Origin: Bacillus sp. SD088 | GTDB taxonomy: Bacteria > Bacillota > Bacilli > Bacillales > Bacillaceae_C | Length of the DNA: 64,000 nucleotides | Direction of reading: 5' to 3' | NCBI RefSeq assembly: GCF_017355205.1 | Contig: NZ_JADIJK010000004.1 | Coordinates: 124,001-188,000, forward strand | In this document: piece by piece, positions 45,989-55,814 of the stretch | Layout: every line of letters starts with the position of its first letter | Position numbering within the stretch: the first letter of the stretch is position 1 | Notes under the pieces: model-generated | The model's input: the letters and a program-made list of their open reading frames with translations, nothing else | Database searches by the model: none | Told to the model about the DNA's origin: nothing | Made by a program: the position numbers and the translations under genes

Positions 45989-47308
45989 TTATTGTGCCTT
46001 CCTCAACTGTTTGGCTAAAAAATTCTCATATTCCAATTGAAACTTTTGAATATCACCAGCGCCCATAAATAAAATCACCGCTTGATCATGTAAACTCAAT
46101 GAAGAAGTGTCATGCTCATCGAGGATTTCAGCCCCGTTAATTTGCGTCTGTAAATCCTCGATGGTTAATTTCCCATGATTTTCTCGGGCAGAGCCAAAAA
46201 TATCACATAAATAAACTTTATCTGCTTCACTTAAGCTTTCGGCAAACTCTTGTAAGAAAGTTTGGGTTCTGGTAAAAGTATGTGGTTGAAATACAGCAAC
46301 AACCTCTCGCTCAGGGTATTTTTGCCTAGCAGCGTGAATCGTTGCCCTTATTTCTGCCGGATGATGTGCATAATCATCCACCAAAATTTGATTCCCTACT
46401 TTTGTTTCTGTAAACCGCCTTTTCACACCATTAAAGCTTTTGAATTGTTCTTTTAAAATGTTCACATCAATATCTTCATATTGACATAAAGCAATAACAG
46501 ATAAGGCATTTAAAACATTATGTTCGCCAAACAAAGGAATTTCAAAAGTTGCATGAAAATTGTTTCTCACATACACATCAAAGGATGTTCCATTCGAAGA
46601 CGTTTGAACATTACGAGCTTGAAAATCATTTTCTTCTCTAAATCCGTAATATACAACCGGTGCTTTCGCTTGGATTTTTTGCAAGTAATCATCATCACCA
46701 TATGCAATAATGGCTTTGTTCACTTGCATAGCCATATCCTGAAATGCTGAGAACACATCATCGATATTCGTGAAATAGTCAGGATGGTCGAAATCAATAT
46801 TCGTCATAATCGCATAATCCGGATGATAGGCTAAAAAATGTCTGCGATATTCGCATGCTTCGAATACAAAATACTCCGCATCCTTCACTCCAGAACCTGT
46901 TCCATCACCAATCAAAAACGACGTTGGTTTAGCGCCGCCGATCACATGAGCCATCAATCCTGTTGTCGATGTTTTTCCATGTGACCCTGTCACTGCAATG
47001 CTTGTAAACTTTTCCAATAGCTCTCCTAAAAACGCATGATAACGAATCACGGGAATCCCTAATCTCTCCGCTTCTTCAATTTCTTCATGCGTGTCCGGAA
47101 AAGCATTTCCTGCAATCACTCTCATATTCGATTTAATATTTTCACGATCAAAAGGTAAAATAGTAATATTTGATTTTTCCAAAGATGCTTGAGTAAAGAA
47201 ATACTTCTCCACATCCGAACCCTGTACATGATATCCCTTATCATGAAGAATTTGTGCAAGTGCGCTCATACCTGAGCCTTTAATACCTACAAAATGGTAT
47301 ATCGTCAT
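45989..47308 (-). CDS. murC: UDP-N-acetylmuramate-L-alanine ligase
   Basis: ATP-dependent ligase adding L-alanine to UDP-MurNAc, the first peptide step of peptidoglycan synthesis. The 439-residue protein shows [20 protein letters not shown] (N-terminal Rossmann), the P-loop [29 protein letters not shown] and the [14 protein letters not shown] block. ATG 47308 follows GGAGGTTC. It follows sftA in the conserved order of Bacilli. Confidence 0.97.
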   Translation of the reverse strand: MTIYHFVGIKGSGMSALAQILHDKGYHVQGSDVEKYFFTQASLEKSNITILPFDRENIKSNMRVIAGNAFPDTHEEIEEAERLGIPVIRYHAFLGELLEKFTSIAVTGSHGKTSTTGLMAHVIGGAKPTSFLIGDGTGSGVKDAEYFVFEACEYRRHFLAYHPDYAIMTNIDFDHPDYFTNIDDVFSAFQDMAMQVNKAIIAYGDDDYLQKIQAKAPVVYYGFREENDFQARNVQTSSNGTSFDVYVRNNFHATFEIPLFGEHNVLNALSVIALCQYEDIDVNILKEQFKSFNGVKRRFTETKVGNQILVDDYAHHPAEIRATIHAARQKYPEREVVAVFQPHTFTRTQTFLQEFAESLSEADKVYLCDIFGSARENHGKLTIEDLQTQINGAEILDEHDTSSLSLHDQAVILFMGAGDIQKFQLEYENFLAKQLRKAQ

Positions 47309-47643
47309 TTTAGAACCTCCAACATACGTATCTCTATTCTTATCATATGAATTAAAACCTAAATTGGCTAAAATCTTTCAACATGCTTCTCATTAGCCAA
47401 CGAGACAGACTTTTCAATTCCTTTTCACCATTCATTACATACTCATGTATTTATTAATATCCAACCATTTATCAGGTTGTATGTAAAAAAAAATCAGGAA
47501 TTTCATTTCCATTCCAATATTATAGCATTATTCATCTTACATGACTATCACACAAAAATTGATGCAAGCCGGTCCTAGAAATCAAGCCGAGTAAAAGAGA
47601 GTAACAAGCCCTTCTCTCTTCTACTCAGGCAGATCATTTGGAA
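47309..47643. other. Spacer between murC and sftA
   Basis: No gene is seen. A hairpin GAGTAAAAGAGAG / CTCTCTTCTACTC at 47589-47626 is the sftA terminator. The murC promoter should lie here; nothing near consensus is visible. Confidence 0.5.
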
Positions 47644-50142
47644 TCATGAAATCGTTTCTTGTAAGGACTCCCATTCACTTTCTGTCATTAAAACATCCCG
47701 AGGCTTACTCCCCTTTGCAGCGGAGATCACACCTTGTTGTTCCATCATATCGATCAATCTTGCGGCTCGATTATAACCGATCCGAAATTGTCGTTGTATC
47801 ATGGAGGTGGATGCACTACCTTGTTTCATCACAAATTCACATGAGGCAAAGTATAATTCATCTTCTTCCTCTTGAACTTGAGTTTTCTTTAATAGTTCTT
47901 CCTGCTCAAACAGATAGTCGGGTTCACCTTGGGCGCGCACATGTTCAATCACACGATCGATTTCTCCATCAGAAACAAAGGTTCCTTGTAAACGAACAGG
48001 TTTTGAGGAACCACTTCCTAAAAACAACATATCGCCGCGACCCAGTAATTTTTCAGCGCCGCTAATATCAATAATCGTCCTTGAGTCCACTTGAGATGAA
48101 ACAGAAAAAGCAATCCTTGTAGGGACATTTGCTTTAATGAGACCAGTAATCACATCAACAGATGGTCTTTGGGTCGCAATAATTAAATGGATCCCACAAG
48201 CTCTAGCTTTTTGAGCGATCCGACAAATCGATTCTTCTACATCATGTGGTGCCATCATCATTAAATCTGCAAGTTCGTCAATAATAATAACGATATAAGG
48301 TAATTTTTCATTAAAGCGCCGATTTTCCTCAGCCAATTCATTAAAACGACCAATATTCCGAACTGAAGCATGGGCAAATAGCTCATACCTACGTTCCATT
48401 TCTTCGACTGCCCACTTAAGAGAAGCGGTCGCAGCCTTTACATCTGTAATAACAGGACTGACCAAATGAGGAATATGGTTATATGGTGCTAGTTCAACCA
48501 TTTTCGGATCAATAAGTAGCAATTTTAGTTCATCTGGACTAGCTTTATACAGCAAGCTTACCAAAATGGAGTTAATGCACACACTTTTTCCAGAACCTGT
48601 AGCCCCTGCAATAAGACCATGAGGCATTTTTTGTAAATCCGTGACAATTGAATTCCCCGAAATATCCAGTCCAAGCGCAGCTGTTAACGGAGATTCAGAC
48701 TCTAAAAAGCTAGGGTCCCCAATGATTTCACTTAACTGCACAGGTCTACTATCTTGGTTGGGAATTTCAATACCGATCGTTCTTTTCCCGGGTATAGGCG
48801 CCTCCATCCGAATATCTCGAGCCGCCATACTTAGCTTAATATCATCACTTAGATTAGTGATTTTATTAACTTTTACACCTCGTTCGGGTTGCACTTCAAA
48901 TCTCGTCACAGAGGGCCCTTGACTAACTTGAACGACCTGTGCTTGAACATTGAAATTGGCAAGTGTTTCGCTTAACAAAACCTTCTGTTCCTCAAGCCAT
49001 TCCTTATTATTAACTTTTGAAACAGGGGGTTGCAAGAGAGATAACGCAGGATGATTATACGTTTCTAACGCTTCTTCTTGTTCATCCTCCAAAAATATGG
49101 GAGGACGTTGGGGCGTCTCTCTCTCCTTTGTATGCTTCACAGTCTCGATTGCACGGCTTTCCAACTCTTCAGCTCTCTCCTGTAAAGCGGGTTGGCTGTA
49201 TTCCTTTTTAATTAGTGGCTGTTCTCGCTTTTTTTCTTGTCTTTCACGCAAACTTTTCCGGTCGTTTTTTAACATAAGTACATTAAACGGCATAGCCGCA
49301 CGAGTCGTTTCTCTTTTGGCAGGTCTACTAGGCTCCTCTTCGGCACAACTTGAATCCTGCTCAACTGATGTCTGCTCCTGTTCAAGTTCTATTGACTCTT
49401 CCGGCTTTTCATCCTCTATTTCCGCAAAACTTGGCTCCTCGACTGGTTCTCCTTCGATGATGGGCTCTGAAGACGCGATCCCCTCTTCAGCTTCCATCTC
49501 GATTTCATCCGATATAGGCTCTAATTCTTCGTCTGCTTCTTCTATTACAGGATGCAAAAATAGCTCAGGCTCCCTCGTTGTCTTCTCATCCAACTGTAAT
49601 TCCGTTTCAGTTTCCGGAGTTAAAAAGGTTAAAGGGAGAACCGTCTCCTGCTCTTCTGTATTTAAAGAGTTCTCTGGTTTTATTTTATTTTCGTTATTCT
49701 TTAAAAAAGAATCCTGTAGCTCATACTCCGTACTATTCTTTTTCGGCCGTTGATAACCAAAAATCGGCGATGGTATATGGCTTGGACGAAAAGGTTGTTT
49801 TAATTGGCTTTCAACTTTTTTATTTTTTGGTTTTTCCACTTTTTCATGTTGTACTTTATTCTTTGAATGTTCCATTTCTGTCTTCTGCATGGAAGATCTT
49901 TCGTATTTTCTCTCATTTCGCTCTCTATAGTCACTTTTTGGTGTTCCTTTGTTAGGTGGAACTTGTTTGTCAGGTGGGTCTTGCATCAATGGAAAACGAA
50001 AATTACCTTTTGGATATTGATACGTCATTCTCGTCTCCATAGTGGATGAGGTGCGACGCGTATTGTCCATTTCTCTAGGTTGTTCTTGTTCATCAATCTC
50101 TTCATTCACAAATTTTGAGATAAATCTTTTAAGCCAGGACAT
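47644..50142 (-). CDS. sftA: Soluble DNA translocase SftA (FtsK/SpoIIIE family)
   Basis: Hexameric ATPase that moves DNA away from the division septum. The 832 residues begin with about 380 mostly acidic, low-complexity residues (Glu-rich), with no transmembrane helix, as in B. subtilis SftA. The motor has Walker A GATGSGKSVCINSILVS and Walker B YIVIIIDELADLMMMAP, with ATQRPSVDVITGLIKANVPT. The C-terminal gamma domain is RQFRIGYNRAARLIDMMEQQ. The strong ribosome site lies before ATG 50142. Confidence 0.93.
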   Translation of the reverse strand: MSWLKRFISKFVNEEIDEQEQPREMDNTRRTSSTMETRMTYQYPKGNFRFPLMQDPPDKQVPPNKGTPKSDYRERNERKYERSSMQKTEMEHSKNKVQHEKVEKPKNKKVESQLKQPFRPSHIPSPIFGYQRPKKNSTEYELQDSFLKNNENKIKPENSLNTEEQETVLPLTFLTPETETELQLDEKTTREPELFLHPVIEEADEELEPISDEIEMEAEEGIASSEPIIEGEPVEEPSFAEIEDEKPEESIELEQEQTSVEQDSSCAEEEPSRPAKRETTRAAMPFNVLMLKNDRKSLRERQEKKREQPLIKKEYSQPALQERAEELESRAIETVKHTKERETPQRPPIFLEDEQEEALETYNHPALSLLQPPVSKVNNKEWLEEQKVLLSETLANFNVQAQVVQVSQGPSVTRFEVQPERGVKVNKITNLSDDIKLSMAARDIRMEAPIPGKRTIGIEIPNQDSRPVQLSEIIGDPSFLESESPLTAALGLDISGNSIVTDLQKMPHGLIAGATGSGKSVCINSILVSLLYKASPDELKLLLIDPKMVELAPYNHIPHLVSPVITDVKAATASLKWAVEEMERRYELFAHASVRNIGRFNELAEENRRFNEKLPYIVIIIDELADLMMMAPHDVEESICRIAQKARACGIHLIIATQRPSVDVITGLIKANVPTRIAFSVSSQVDSRTIIDISGAEKLLGRGDMLFLGSGSSKPVRLQGTFVSDGEIDRVIEHVRAQGEPDYLFEQEELLKKTQVQEEEDELYFASCEFVMKQGSASTSMIQRQFRIGYNRAARLIDMMEQQGVISAAKGSKPRDVLMTESEWESLQETIS

Positions 50143-50169
50143 CCTATCCCTCTTTCACTGTCATTTATA

Positions 50170-50292
50170 AGAAAAGCGCAAGGCGCCTTGCTCAGCCCCG
50201 ACAAGCAAATGTTCTGAGACAAGAAAAGTCCGGTTTTGACTTTTATTGGCTCAGGTTATTTGACCTCGAGGGGCTAGGCGCTGGAGCTAGAT
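50170..50292. repeat. Dispersed repeat family B, copy (short variant)
   Basis: Starts AGAAAAGCGCAAGGCGCC and ends GGGGCTAGGCGCTGGAGCTA; the middle differs from the long copies. It lies in the 480-base gene-free gap before the 50625 gene. Confidence 0.55.
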
Positions 50293-50329
50293 CAAAACAC
50301 TAGCCAAAATTTTATACTTTCTTATCTTT

Positions 50330-50493
50330 TAAGAAAAGCGCAAGGCGCCTAATATAGATGAACGGCTAACTGCGCGACATCCTGTCACTTCGTCTGTACT
50401 AGTAACATCCTGTACGTCACAACACCGTTCTGGCCCTAATCCTGTGGGCCTCCGACAAGCAAATATTCATAAATATTGGTGCTTGCCGCTAGA
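50330..50493. repeat. Dispersed repeat family B/C mosaic copy
   Basis: Starts AAGAAAAGCGCAAGGCGCC and contains CTGCGCGACATCCTGTCACT and TAGTAACATCCTGTACGTC, words from family C. The two families seem to recombine or nest. Confidence 0.5.
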
Positions 50494-50563
50494 GCAAAAT
50501 CCTACACTAAGCAAATTCCTCTTTTTTTAAAAAATCCGCTTGTACCATTATAACAAATCTCAC

Positions 50564-50594
50564 GCATAAAAATTGAGGAAAAAGGAACATTATA
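50564..50594 (+). promoter_or_regulatory. Candidate sigma-G promoter of the YhcN/YlaJ-like gene
   Basis: GCATA at 50564-50568 and CATTATA at 50588-50594 fit sigma-G consensus (GHATR, about 18, CATWMTA) with a 19-base spacer, slightly long. It lies 30 bases upstream of GTG 50625. Confidence 0.5.
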
Positions 50595-50624
50595 AAAGAA
50601 TCACATTAATAAGGAGGTTTTTTA

Positions 50625-51230
50625 GTGAAGATTGTCAAATCGATTGCTGTTGCCGGTATCGCTTCTATGATGCTTATGGGCTGTGGTGCAAATGATAATA
50701 ATAAAGATCAAGTCGCGGATAATAATGGCCCTCTTGATGTTAACTACGATACACGTAATCGGAATAACACAAGAGACGATCTAACTTATAGAAATAATGG
50801 GACCAGAGATGGATATGGCACAACAAATGTTGGCGATAATCGCGATCATGTTGGCAATAATGACCGAAATGATGGAAACAACATGAATAATGATCGCCAA
50901 GTTGATGTGGCTGACGACATTGCTGATGAAGTATCTGACTTGAAAGAAGTCGATCGTGCGTATGTACTGAAAACAGGCAAAAATGCTTATGTAGCGGTAA
51001 AACTAACGAACGATCAAAATGATAAATTAAGCGATGATGTCAAAAATAAAATTGCCGATCGTGCGCGCAAGGCAGATGATAATCTAGATAATGTATTTGT
51101 TTCCGAAAACCCGGATTTCTTTGGGCAAATGCGCGGATACCGTGACGAACTAAATAATGGCAACCCTGTTAGTGGTTTCTTTGATCAATTTTCTGATACA
51201 GTAGAACGCGTTTTCCCTTCATCAAGATAA
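50625..51230 (+). CDS. YhcN/YlaJ-family sporulation lipoprotein
   Basis: A 201-residue lipoprotein: signal SIAVAGIASMMLMGC, then an Asn/Asp-rich linker (residues about 22-95) and a C-terminal YhcN/YlaJ domain (VADDIADEVSDLKEVDRAYV, KTGKNAYVAVKL). Members are forespore-made membrane lipoproteins of unknown role. GTG 50625 follows AAGGAGGTTT. Confidence 0.82.
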   Translation: MKIVKSIAVAGIASMMLMGCGANDNNKDQVADNNGPLDVNYDTRNRNNTRDDLTYRNNGTRDGYGTTNVGDNRDHVGNNDRNDGNNMNNDRQVDVADDIADEVSDLKEVDRAYVLKTGKNAYVAVKLTNDQNDKLSDDVKNKIADRARKADDNLDNVFVSENPDFFGQMRGYRDELNNGNPVSGFFDQFSDTVERVFPSSR

Positions 51231-51235
51231 GAAAG

Positions 51236-51280
51236 AATAGCCGACCAAAGTAATGGCACCATTGCGACGGTCGGCTATTT
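51236..51280. terminator. Bidirectional terminator
   Basis: AATAGCCGACC and GGTCGGCTATT form a perfect 11-bp stem with a 22-base loop. Confidence 0.7.
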
Positions 51281-51283
51281 GGT

Positions 51284-51520
51284 TCAAAAGAAAATACCAA
51301 TGATGACTAATGCTCCTAAAATAAGTCCTCCAATTGTCCCAATTACTTCTTTGTCCAAAATCTTTTGTGGCTGAGGTGTAAAGTACTTAATATCCTCAAT
51401 ATCTGTCTCTAATTTTTTGACGGTTTCTTGTAGAGATCTTATTTCTTTCAATAGTTCATTTTCCTGAGTTGCTGAAACCACTCCCTCTTCCTTTGTTGCA
51501 ATTTCATTCTTTTCTTCCAT
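51284..51520 (-). CDS. Small tail-anchored coiled-coil protein
   Basis: A 78-residue protein: charged coiled coil (NELLKEIRSLQETVKKLETD) and a C-terminal membrane helix VIGTIGGLILGALVIIGIFF. No family recognised. A ribosome site AAGGCATGG is modest, but the composition and clean start at 51520 support a gene. Confidence 0.6.
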   Translation of the reverse strand: MEEKNEIATKEEGVVSATQENELLKEIRSLQETVKKLETDIEDIKYFTPQPQKILDKEVIGTIGGLILGALVIIGIFF

Positions 51521-51644
51521 CCATGCCTTCCCTCTTTCTAACTAAAATAGATTCTTGGCAATCGCCGTGTTAGATGGTACAAGGTTTTCTTGTACTATTT
51601 TTTACTTCTTGGATATGTCACTTTTTTGTATCACCGTTGATGTC

Positions 51645-51715
51645 CGTTCCTAGCGGACGCTTTCCGGGAGTATCTCACCGGCCCCACGGAAAGCGAGCAA
51701 CTGTAGCGGAAATCA
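51645..51715. repeat. Dispersed repeat family D fragment
   Basis: GTCCGTTCCTAGCGGACGCTTTCCGGGAG and CCCCACGGAAAGCGAGCAAC contain the inverted pair CGCTTTCCG / CGGAAAGCG, a word type common between genes of many Bacillaceae. A related core occurs inside 35757-35972. Confidence 0.5.
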
Positions 51716-51759
51716 ACCAGGCACTATCTTGGTAGACAAGTTTACCAAAGCATTCTTAT

Positions 51760-51956
51760 GAACCTCCCGCCACTTAAAACATTCCGTTTTTGAAGTGGGG
51801 GTTTCCTAACAAATTAATGGAAACGCTCCAACAAAGAAAGTGGGTGACACTCTCTTTTTACGAGCTCTCGTAGGAGTCGTTTTCATTATCTACATTAGGC
51901 AACTACTTATCTAAAGATAAGCAGGGTCGGAACTGACCATCTACTACTTCCTGCCA
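51760..51956 (-). ncRNA. Predicted omega RNA and right end of the tnpB element
   Basis: Downstream of the tnpB stop the reverse strand folds into a terminal hairpin (CCCCCACTTC paired with AAGTGGCGGGAGG) ending GGTTC near 51760. TnpB proteins use an omega RNA made from the 3' end of the element, so this stretch plus the next bases (a guide, from about 51759 downward) is the likely RNA. Boundaries are inferred. Confidence 0.5.
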
Positions 51957-53144
51957 TTAGGCAATCCGTAGATACTTTGTACTTTTCAGACTGAAATCAA
52001 GCACTTTGATTTCTCCGTAAAATGTTTTGGCGAAGAAATTGGATGCCCCGTGAATATCGCGATGGTTCGAATATCCGCAAGTACATGTATAAATTCTTGA
52101 AGATACTTTTCGTCTCTTCGAACAACAAGGACATTGTTGCGTTGTAAAGCTTTCATCATATTTGTCGATTGACATTCCTACTGCCTCTAATTTATAGGTA
52201 AGATAGGCATAGACTTTTCCAAAAGACCAATTGGATAGTTTTTGATTTGTTGTTCTACGACGAACTCTTTTCTTTTTACGGCGGAATGCGTTGCGTTGAA
52301 CCCCGTCAACATGGCCGAAAGCAACTTCTTTTATTTCATTTTCAATGCACCAATCGACAAATTGCTTCGTCGTTTTGTGAAGGGCATCTTGAAGTTGTTG
52401 GTTGCTTTTCGAGAGAACATAGCGTTTCGCTCGATTGTATTTTTTCCACTGCTTCGAACCTTTTGTGCACTTACTCATTTTTCGTTGCAGTTCTGCCAGT
52501 TTTTTATTACGCAGCCGATGAATGGAACGGATTTTACGACCTGTGATGAGGACATTTTCACCATTCTCCGCAACGGCCGCTATCGTATGAACCTCCCCAA
52601 CATCAATAGCTGAACGGTTCACAAAGGAATTTTCTTTCACTTCTTGTCCATCTTTATAAGTAATGGATAATTGCAGTTGTCGGTCAAAAATCAGTTCGAT
52701 TTCTTTGATTGGGCCTTTTGGTAATTCTTTTATCCAAAGAATAAGTGGTGCTTGTCTTTTGCCTTCAAAGTCACCCATTGATAATTGGATTTTTCCATTT
52801 TCAAAGACTTTGAAACCATTGTTTGCCCACTTCGTATTGAAATGGCTTTTCCGTTTGTACGGGTATTTATTTTTATGTCCCGCTTTCCTGGCTTTTAATG
52901 CCGCATCACGTGCAAACAGATATTTATGGCAAACGGCCTGTACGGATTGAGAATGAAGTGAGAAAATCCCCTTTGTCCCTTTCTGTAGCGCACTTTTGGT
53001 GATCCACTTTCCCGTTTTCAAATGGGTTTCTTTCGCAAGTTCTAGACATCGATTCCAAACTTCTCCCGAAATTCGGTTACACTGGAACAGACGGTCAATG
53101 GTTCCCTTGCTGGCTCGGAACGCTGTCTTCATACAGCGAATCAT
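51957..53144 (-). mobile_element. tnpB: Lone TnpB (IS1341/IS605 OrfB-type RNA-guided nuclease)
   Basis: A 395-residue TnpB protein. RuvC-like catalytic sites are the Asp in AIDVGEVHTIA, the Glu in EIKEVAFGHVDGV and the Asp in HRDIHGASNF, with the zinc finger CPCC...CTC between. Start ATG 53144 (MIRCMKTAF) follows GGAGGG; the upstream frame to 53186 is spurious. No Y1 transposase TnpA is nearby, so it is an IS1341-type element, or a domesticated copy. An extended -10 TGGTATAAT lies about 30 bases upstream. Basis: family motifs; activity unknown. Confidence 0.88.
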
Positions 53145-53235
53145 TTCTATCCCTCCATGTGATGATATACTTTTATTATACCACATTTAGAAACAGGCGT
53201 TCGCAAAAATATAAAATATAAGAGCAAGTATTCAT

Positions 53236-53264
53236 CTCCCACCTACATCTTTCAGGTGTTGAGG
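53236..53264. repeat. Left-end hairpin of the tnpB element
   Basis: CACCTACATCTTTCAGGTG forms a small imperfect hairpin (CACCT / AGGTG) about 90 bases upstream of tnpB, as expected for the subterminal hairpin of this IS family. The exact left end is not visible. Confidence 0.4.
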
Positions 53265-53440
53265 AAGGAGACTTCTGTCTAGGACCGTTAAAAAATTACA
53301 TTTGTGACGCTTTTTTGAAAAGGTTTTGAAAAACGCATACCGAAACTTCAATAAACCCTTGATTCCCAGTAAACTTTTGGTCATTCGGCGGATTTACACC
53401 TTGAAATTCCGAGAGTCTATCTAAAATCTTATATATATGG

Positions 53441-53593
53441 TTAGTTTTTCCCTAATACAACGATCAGAAAGGTCGCGACTGGTCCTAATAACAGTGAAAG
53501 TAAAAACCAGCCTAATCCACTTCTATTCTTGCCTTGTGCTAACCCTGCATTAATTAATGCTAATGTTCCCCAGCCAACAAAATAACCTTCCAT
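53441..53593 (-). CDS. 50-residue membrane protein
   Basis: Reverse frame with ATG 53593 preceded by GGGGAGAGAAGG. The product MEGYFVGWGTLALINAGLAQ, then GKNRSGLGWFLLSLLLGPVA, ends in a hydrophobic segment TFLIVVLGKN. Two short hydrophobic stretches suggest a membrane protein. It is similar in style to small uncharacterised Bacillus proteins; no function. It lies 20 bases downstream of a glycine-zipper gene on the same strand. Confidence 0.72.
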   Translation of the reverse strand: MEGYFVGWGTLALINAGLAQGKNRSGLGWFLLSLLLGPVATFLIVVLGKN

Positions 53594-53613
53594 CCTTCTC
53601 TCCCCTTTCCAAA

Positions 53614-53775
53614 TTACTTCTGATTATTGGATCCTTCAAAAGCCAAGCCGATCCCAACACCAATAGCGATCCCTATAGCAATATTGTCCATGGCCGTTCC
53701 AATTGCCAAACCAATCGCTATCCCTATAGCAATACCACTTCCACGGAATTTATTCTTTTTATTTTCTGCAGCCAT
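53614..53775 (-). CDS. Glycine-zipper-like 53-residue membrane protein
   Basis: Start ATG 53775 follows GAGGGAGAAAAAG. The product has repeated GIAIGIAIGLAIGTAM and IAIGIAIGVGIGLAFEG blocks, a Gly-Ala/Ile glycine-zipper pattern typical of small oligomerising membrane proteins. The longer in-frame extension to 53865 is not supported. It precedes the 50-residue protein, so the two small genes may be one unit. Confidence 0.7.
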   Translation of the reverse strand: MAAENKKNKFRGSGIAIGIAIGLAIGTAMDNIAIGIAIGVGIGLAFEGSNNQK

Positions 53776-54278
53776 CTTTTTCTCCCTCTCGTTAAAAGCC
53801 TTTGTTAAATATACGGTTTTAGAAGAAAAAGGATTCAAAACATTGGATTTAGGACTTAAAGTCACTATGAAAAGACCCGGTCGCTATTTTGAAACTTCAC
53901 TGGTTTGCACATCCATTCTTTCAGGGTTTACTATACGTAACATAACATAAACTAAAGAAGCCATTTCAATGCTGGTACATCGAAATGGTTCTAATTAGCA
54001 GATTCCCATTTGGGGGTCAGCACACTAAAACCGCCAAAACTCAAAGGGCGGTTTTAGTTTTTTATGGAATGACAGGATAGCAATGATCAAAGTTCCAAAT
54101 GCAAGCATTAAAGAATTGATTCATACACTGGCATAGGGCATTACTTCCCCTCATATCTGGAGGCATAGATGTGCCGACCGCCCTATGGTTCTGCTAGTTT
54201 TTAGTATGACATAAGAAAAGATATTATTATCAATATAAAGGGCAAGGCTCTTCATCGGTTGAAAAGGTACTCCCCAAT
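53776..54278. other. 500-bp gene-free spacer
   Basis: Holds a bidirectional terminator (CTAAAACCGCC / GGGCGGTTTTAG, 54024-54060). The rest is not coding in any frame with a ribosome site. Confidence 0.5.
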
Positions 54279-54776
54279 CTACTTCAAAACTGAACAATTT
54301 AGAGCTGTTTTCATAATTGCCTCATGTGTCTTATTCCAACCTTTATAATAGTCAGCCACATCAATTGGATTGATAAGGATTCTTTGATTCGATTCATACT
54401 TCCCCTCAAATGGAAGCAACTCTGTAAGATCCATTCGGTAAAACACCTGGTAGCCAACTAGTGGATAAGGACTTTGTGCATTCCATTGCTCATTCTCAGA
54501 ATGATTCACCTCTATTGCTCCAAGAAAGGTGCATAATCCTTTTACATAGGCTTCTTCCAACACTTCACGTTTCACACAATCTTCTGGGGTTTCTCCCGCT
54601 TCGATATGCCCGCCTGGAAAATCCCAGCCCCTCTCCTTCAGATCAACTATCAGGAGTTGCTCATGATCAAAGCAGAAAGCATGAACACTTGTGATTAACT
54701 TTCTTTCAGGAAGTTCGGTAGTAGGAAACCAGGTAAGTTTTACTCTTCCTCCCCAATCGACATAGGAAACTGTCAT
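54279..54776 (-). CDS. Nudix hydrolase
   Basis: A 165-residue Nudix pyrophosphohydrolase. The Nudix box is GGHIEAGETPEDCVKREVLE plus EA, matching GX5EX7REUXEEXGU except at the last glycine region (AYVKG). Preceding DLKERGWDFPGG is typical. Substrate unknown. It follows the alpha/beta hydrolase gene by 30 bases on the same strand. Confidence 0.82.
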   Translation of the reverse strand: MTVSYVDWGGRVKLTWFPTTELPERKLITSVHAFCFDHEQLLIVDLKERGWDFPGGHIEAGETPEDCVKREVLEEAYVKGLCTFLGAIEVNHSENEQWNAQSPYPLVGYQVFYRMDLTELLPFEGKYESNQRILINPIDVADYYKGWNKTHEAIMKTALNCSVLK

Positions 54777-54806
54777 ATGCCTCCTCCTTCCAAGTTGCCT
54801 AAGAAA

Positions 54807-55559
54807 TTATAGCTTCACAAAATCGACAATGGTCTCAATCACTTCTTTTTCCCAATAATAGGAATTAAACGTATGATCTCCCTCATGGATAGTATGTAAT
54901 GTAGCTTGGTCACCATAACATTTCTCGATATATAAATTTGACACTTCATACGGAACTGCCTGGTCCTTTGTTCCGTGTATAAGCAGAACTTTTCCTTGAT
55001 AGGATGCAGCTCGATTCCATACATCAATCGTCTTGAGATCATCGTTAAAAGCAGAACCAACGAGGTTTCCCGCGTGATCATAAGCATCCTTACTCTCAAT
55101 ATAAGGTGTTGATTCTCTTCTCGCCTCCATGGAAGCTTTAATGGTTCCAGCGGGAGCCATTAGGATCAATCTCTCCACTTGCTTCTGTAATTCTCCTGCT
55201 AATAAACTGGCAACGAGTCCGCCCATACTTAAGCCCAAAACCACAATCCGATTTTCGTCAATCTTCGGATGCGTTTTCACATAATTAAAAATCGTTCTCG
55301 CTTCATCTACTTCCTTACTTACTGTCATATTTTCAAAATCTCCGTCGCTTTCCCCACTTCCGAGAAAATCAAAGCGAAAGCTGGCAAACCCTTTCTTTTC
55401 TAACGCTCGGGAAATTTTTAAAAACAAACGATGAGGCTCTAATTTATTACCTGTAAACCCATGGAATAACATAACAGCTGGCAATTTCTCTCCTTCTGGA
55501 ATATGTTCCATTCCTCTTAATTGCATCCCGTTATGGGTAATGCTTATAGCTTTTTGCAT
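54807..55559 (-). CDS. Alpha/beta hydrolase (serine esterase)
   Basis: A 250-residue alpha/beta hydrolase with oxyanion-hole start MLFHGFTGNKLEPHRLF, nucleophile elbow VLGLSMGGLVASL (Ser in GLSMG), acid loop LLIHGTKDQAVP and catalytic His in HEGDHTFNSYY. Likely acts on small esters; related to feruloyl/cinnamoyl esterase-type families. ATG 55559 follows AAGGGGAG. Confidence 0.85.
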   Translation of the reverse strand: MQKAISITHNGMQLRGMEHIPEGEKLPAVMLFHGFTGNKLEPHRLFLKISRALEKKGFASFRFDFLGSGESDGDFENMTVSKEVDEARTIFNYVKTHPKIDENRIVVLGLSMGGLVASLLAGELQKQVERLILMAPAGTIKASMEARRESTPYIESKDAYDHAGNLVGSAFNDDLKTIDVWNRAASYQGKVLLIHGTKDQAVPYEVSNLYIEKCYGDQATLHTIHEGDHTFNSYYWEKEVIETIVDFVKL

Positions 55560-55814
55560 CTAATAACTCCCCTTCTTTTCATTTTCCCCCGTTAATTGGG
55601 GATGACAGACGCTCTCCCACGATAACCATCATTGGAGGATGAAGGCCATAATAATAGTAGCTTCGCTTTATATGTTTTATGAATATTTTACCATATTTAT
55701 TTTATTTACGCGTTTATTTCATATGTAACCATTCTGTAATTTAATAATTATAGCAAAATATCGAAATATGTCCTATGATGGAAATATAAGTAAATTTATG
55801 GGAGGTAATGGGAT
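55560..55814. other. Spacer between the hydrolase and DinB genes
   Basis: AT-rich, with no frame. Holds the divergent promoters; a ribosome site GGAGGT at 55800 is part of the DinB-like gene. Confidence 0.4.

Noticed and set aside
49097-49753. 218-residue Ser-rich forward frame
   Set aside because: It is the antisense of the acidic Glu-rich N-terminal region of sftA.
53614-53865. CRISPR-like or tandem DNA repeat
   Set aside because: The repetition is at the protein level (GIAIG units); spacing is not array-like and no cas genes occur.
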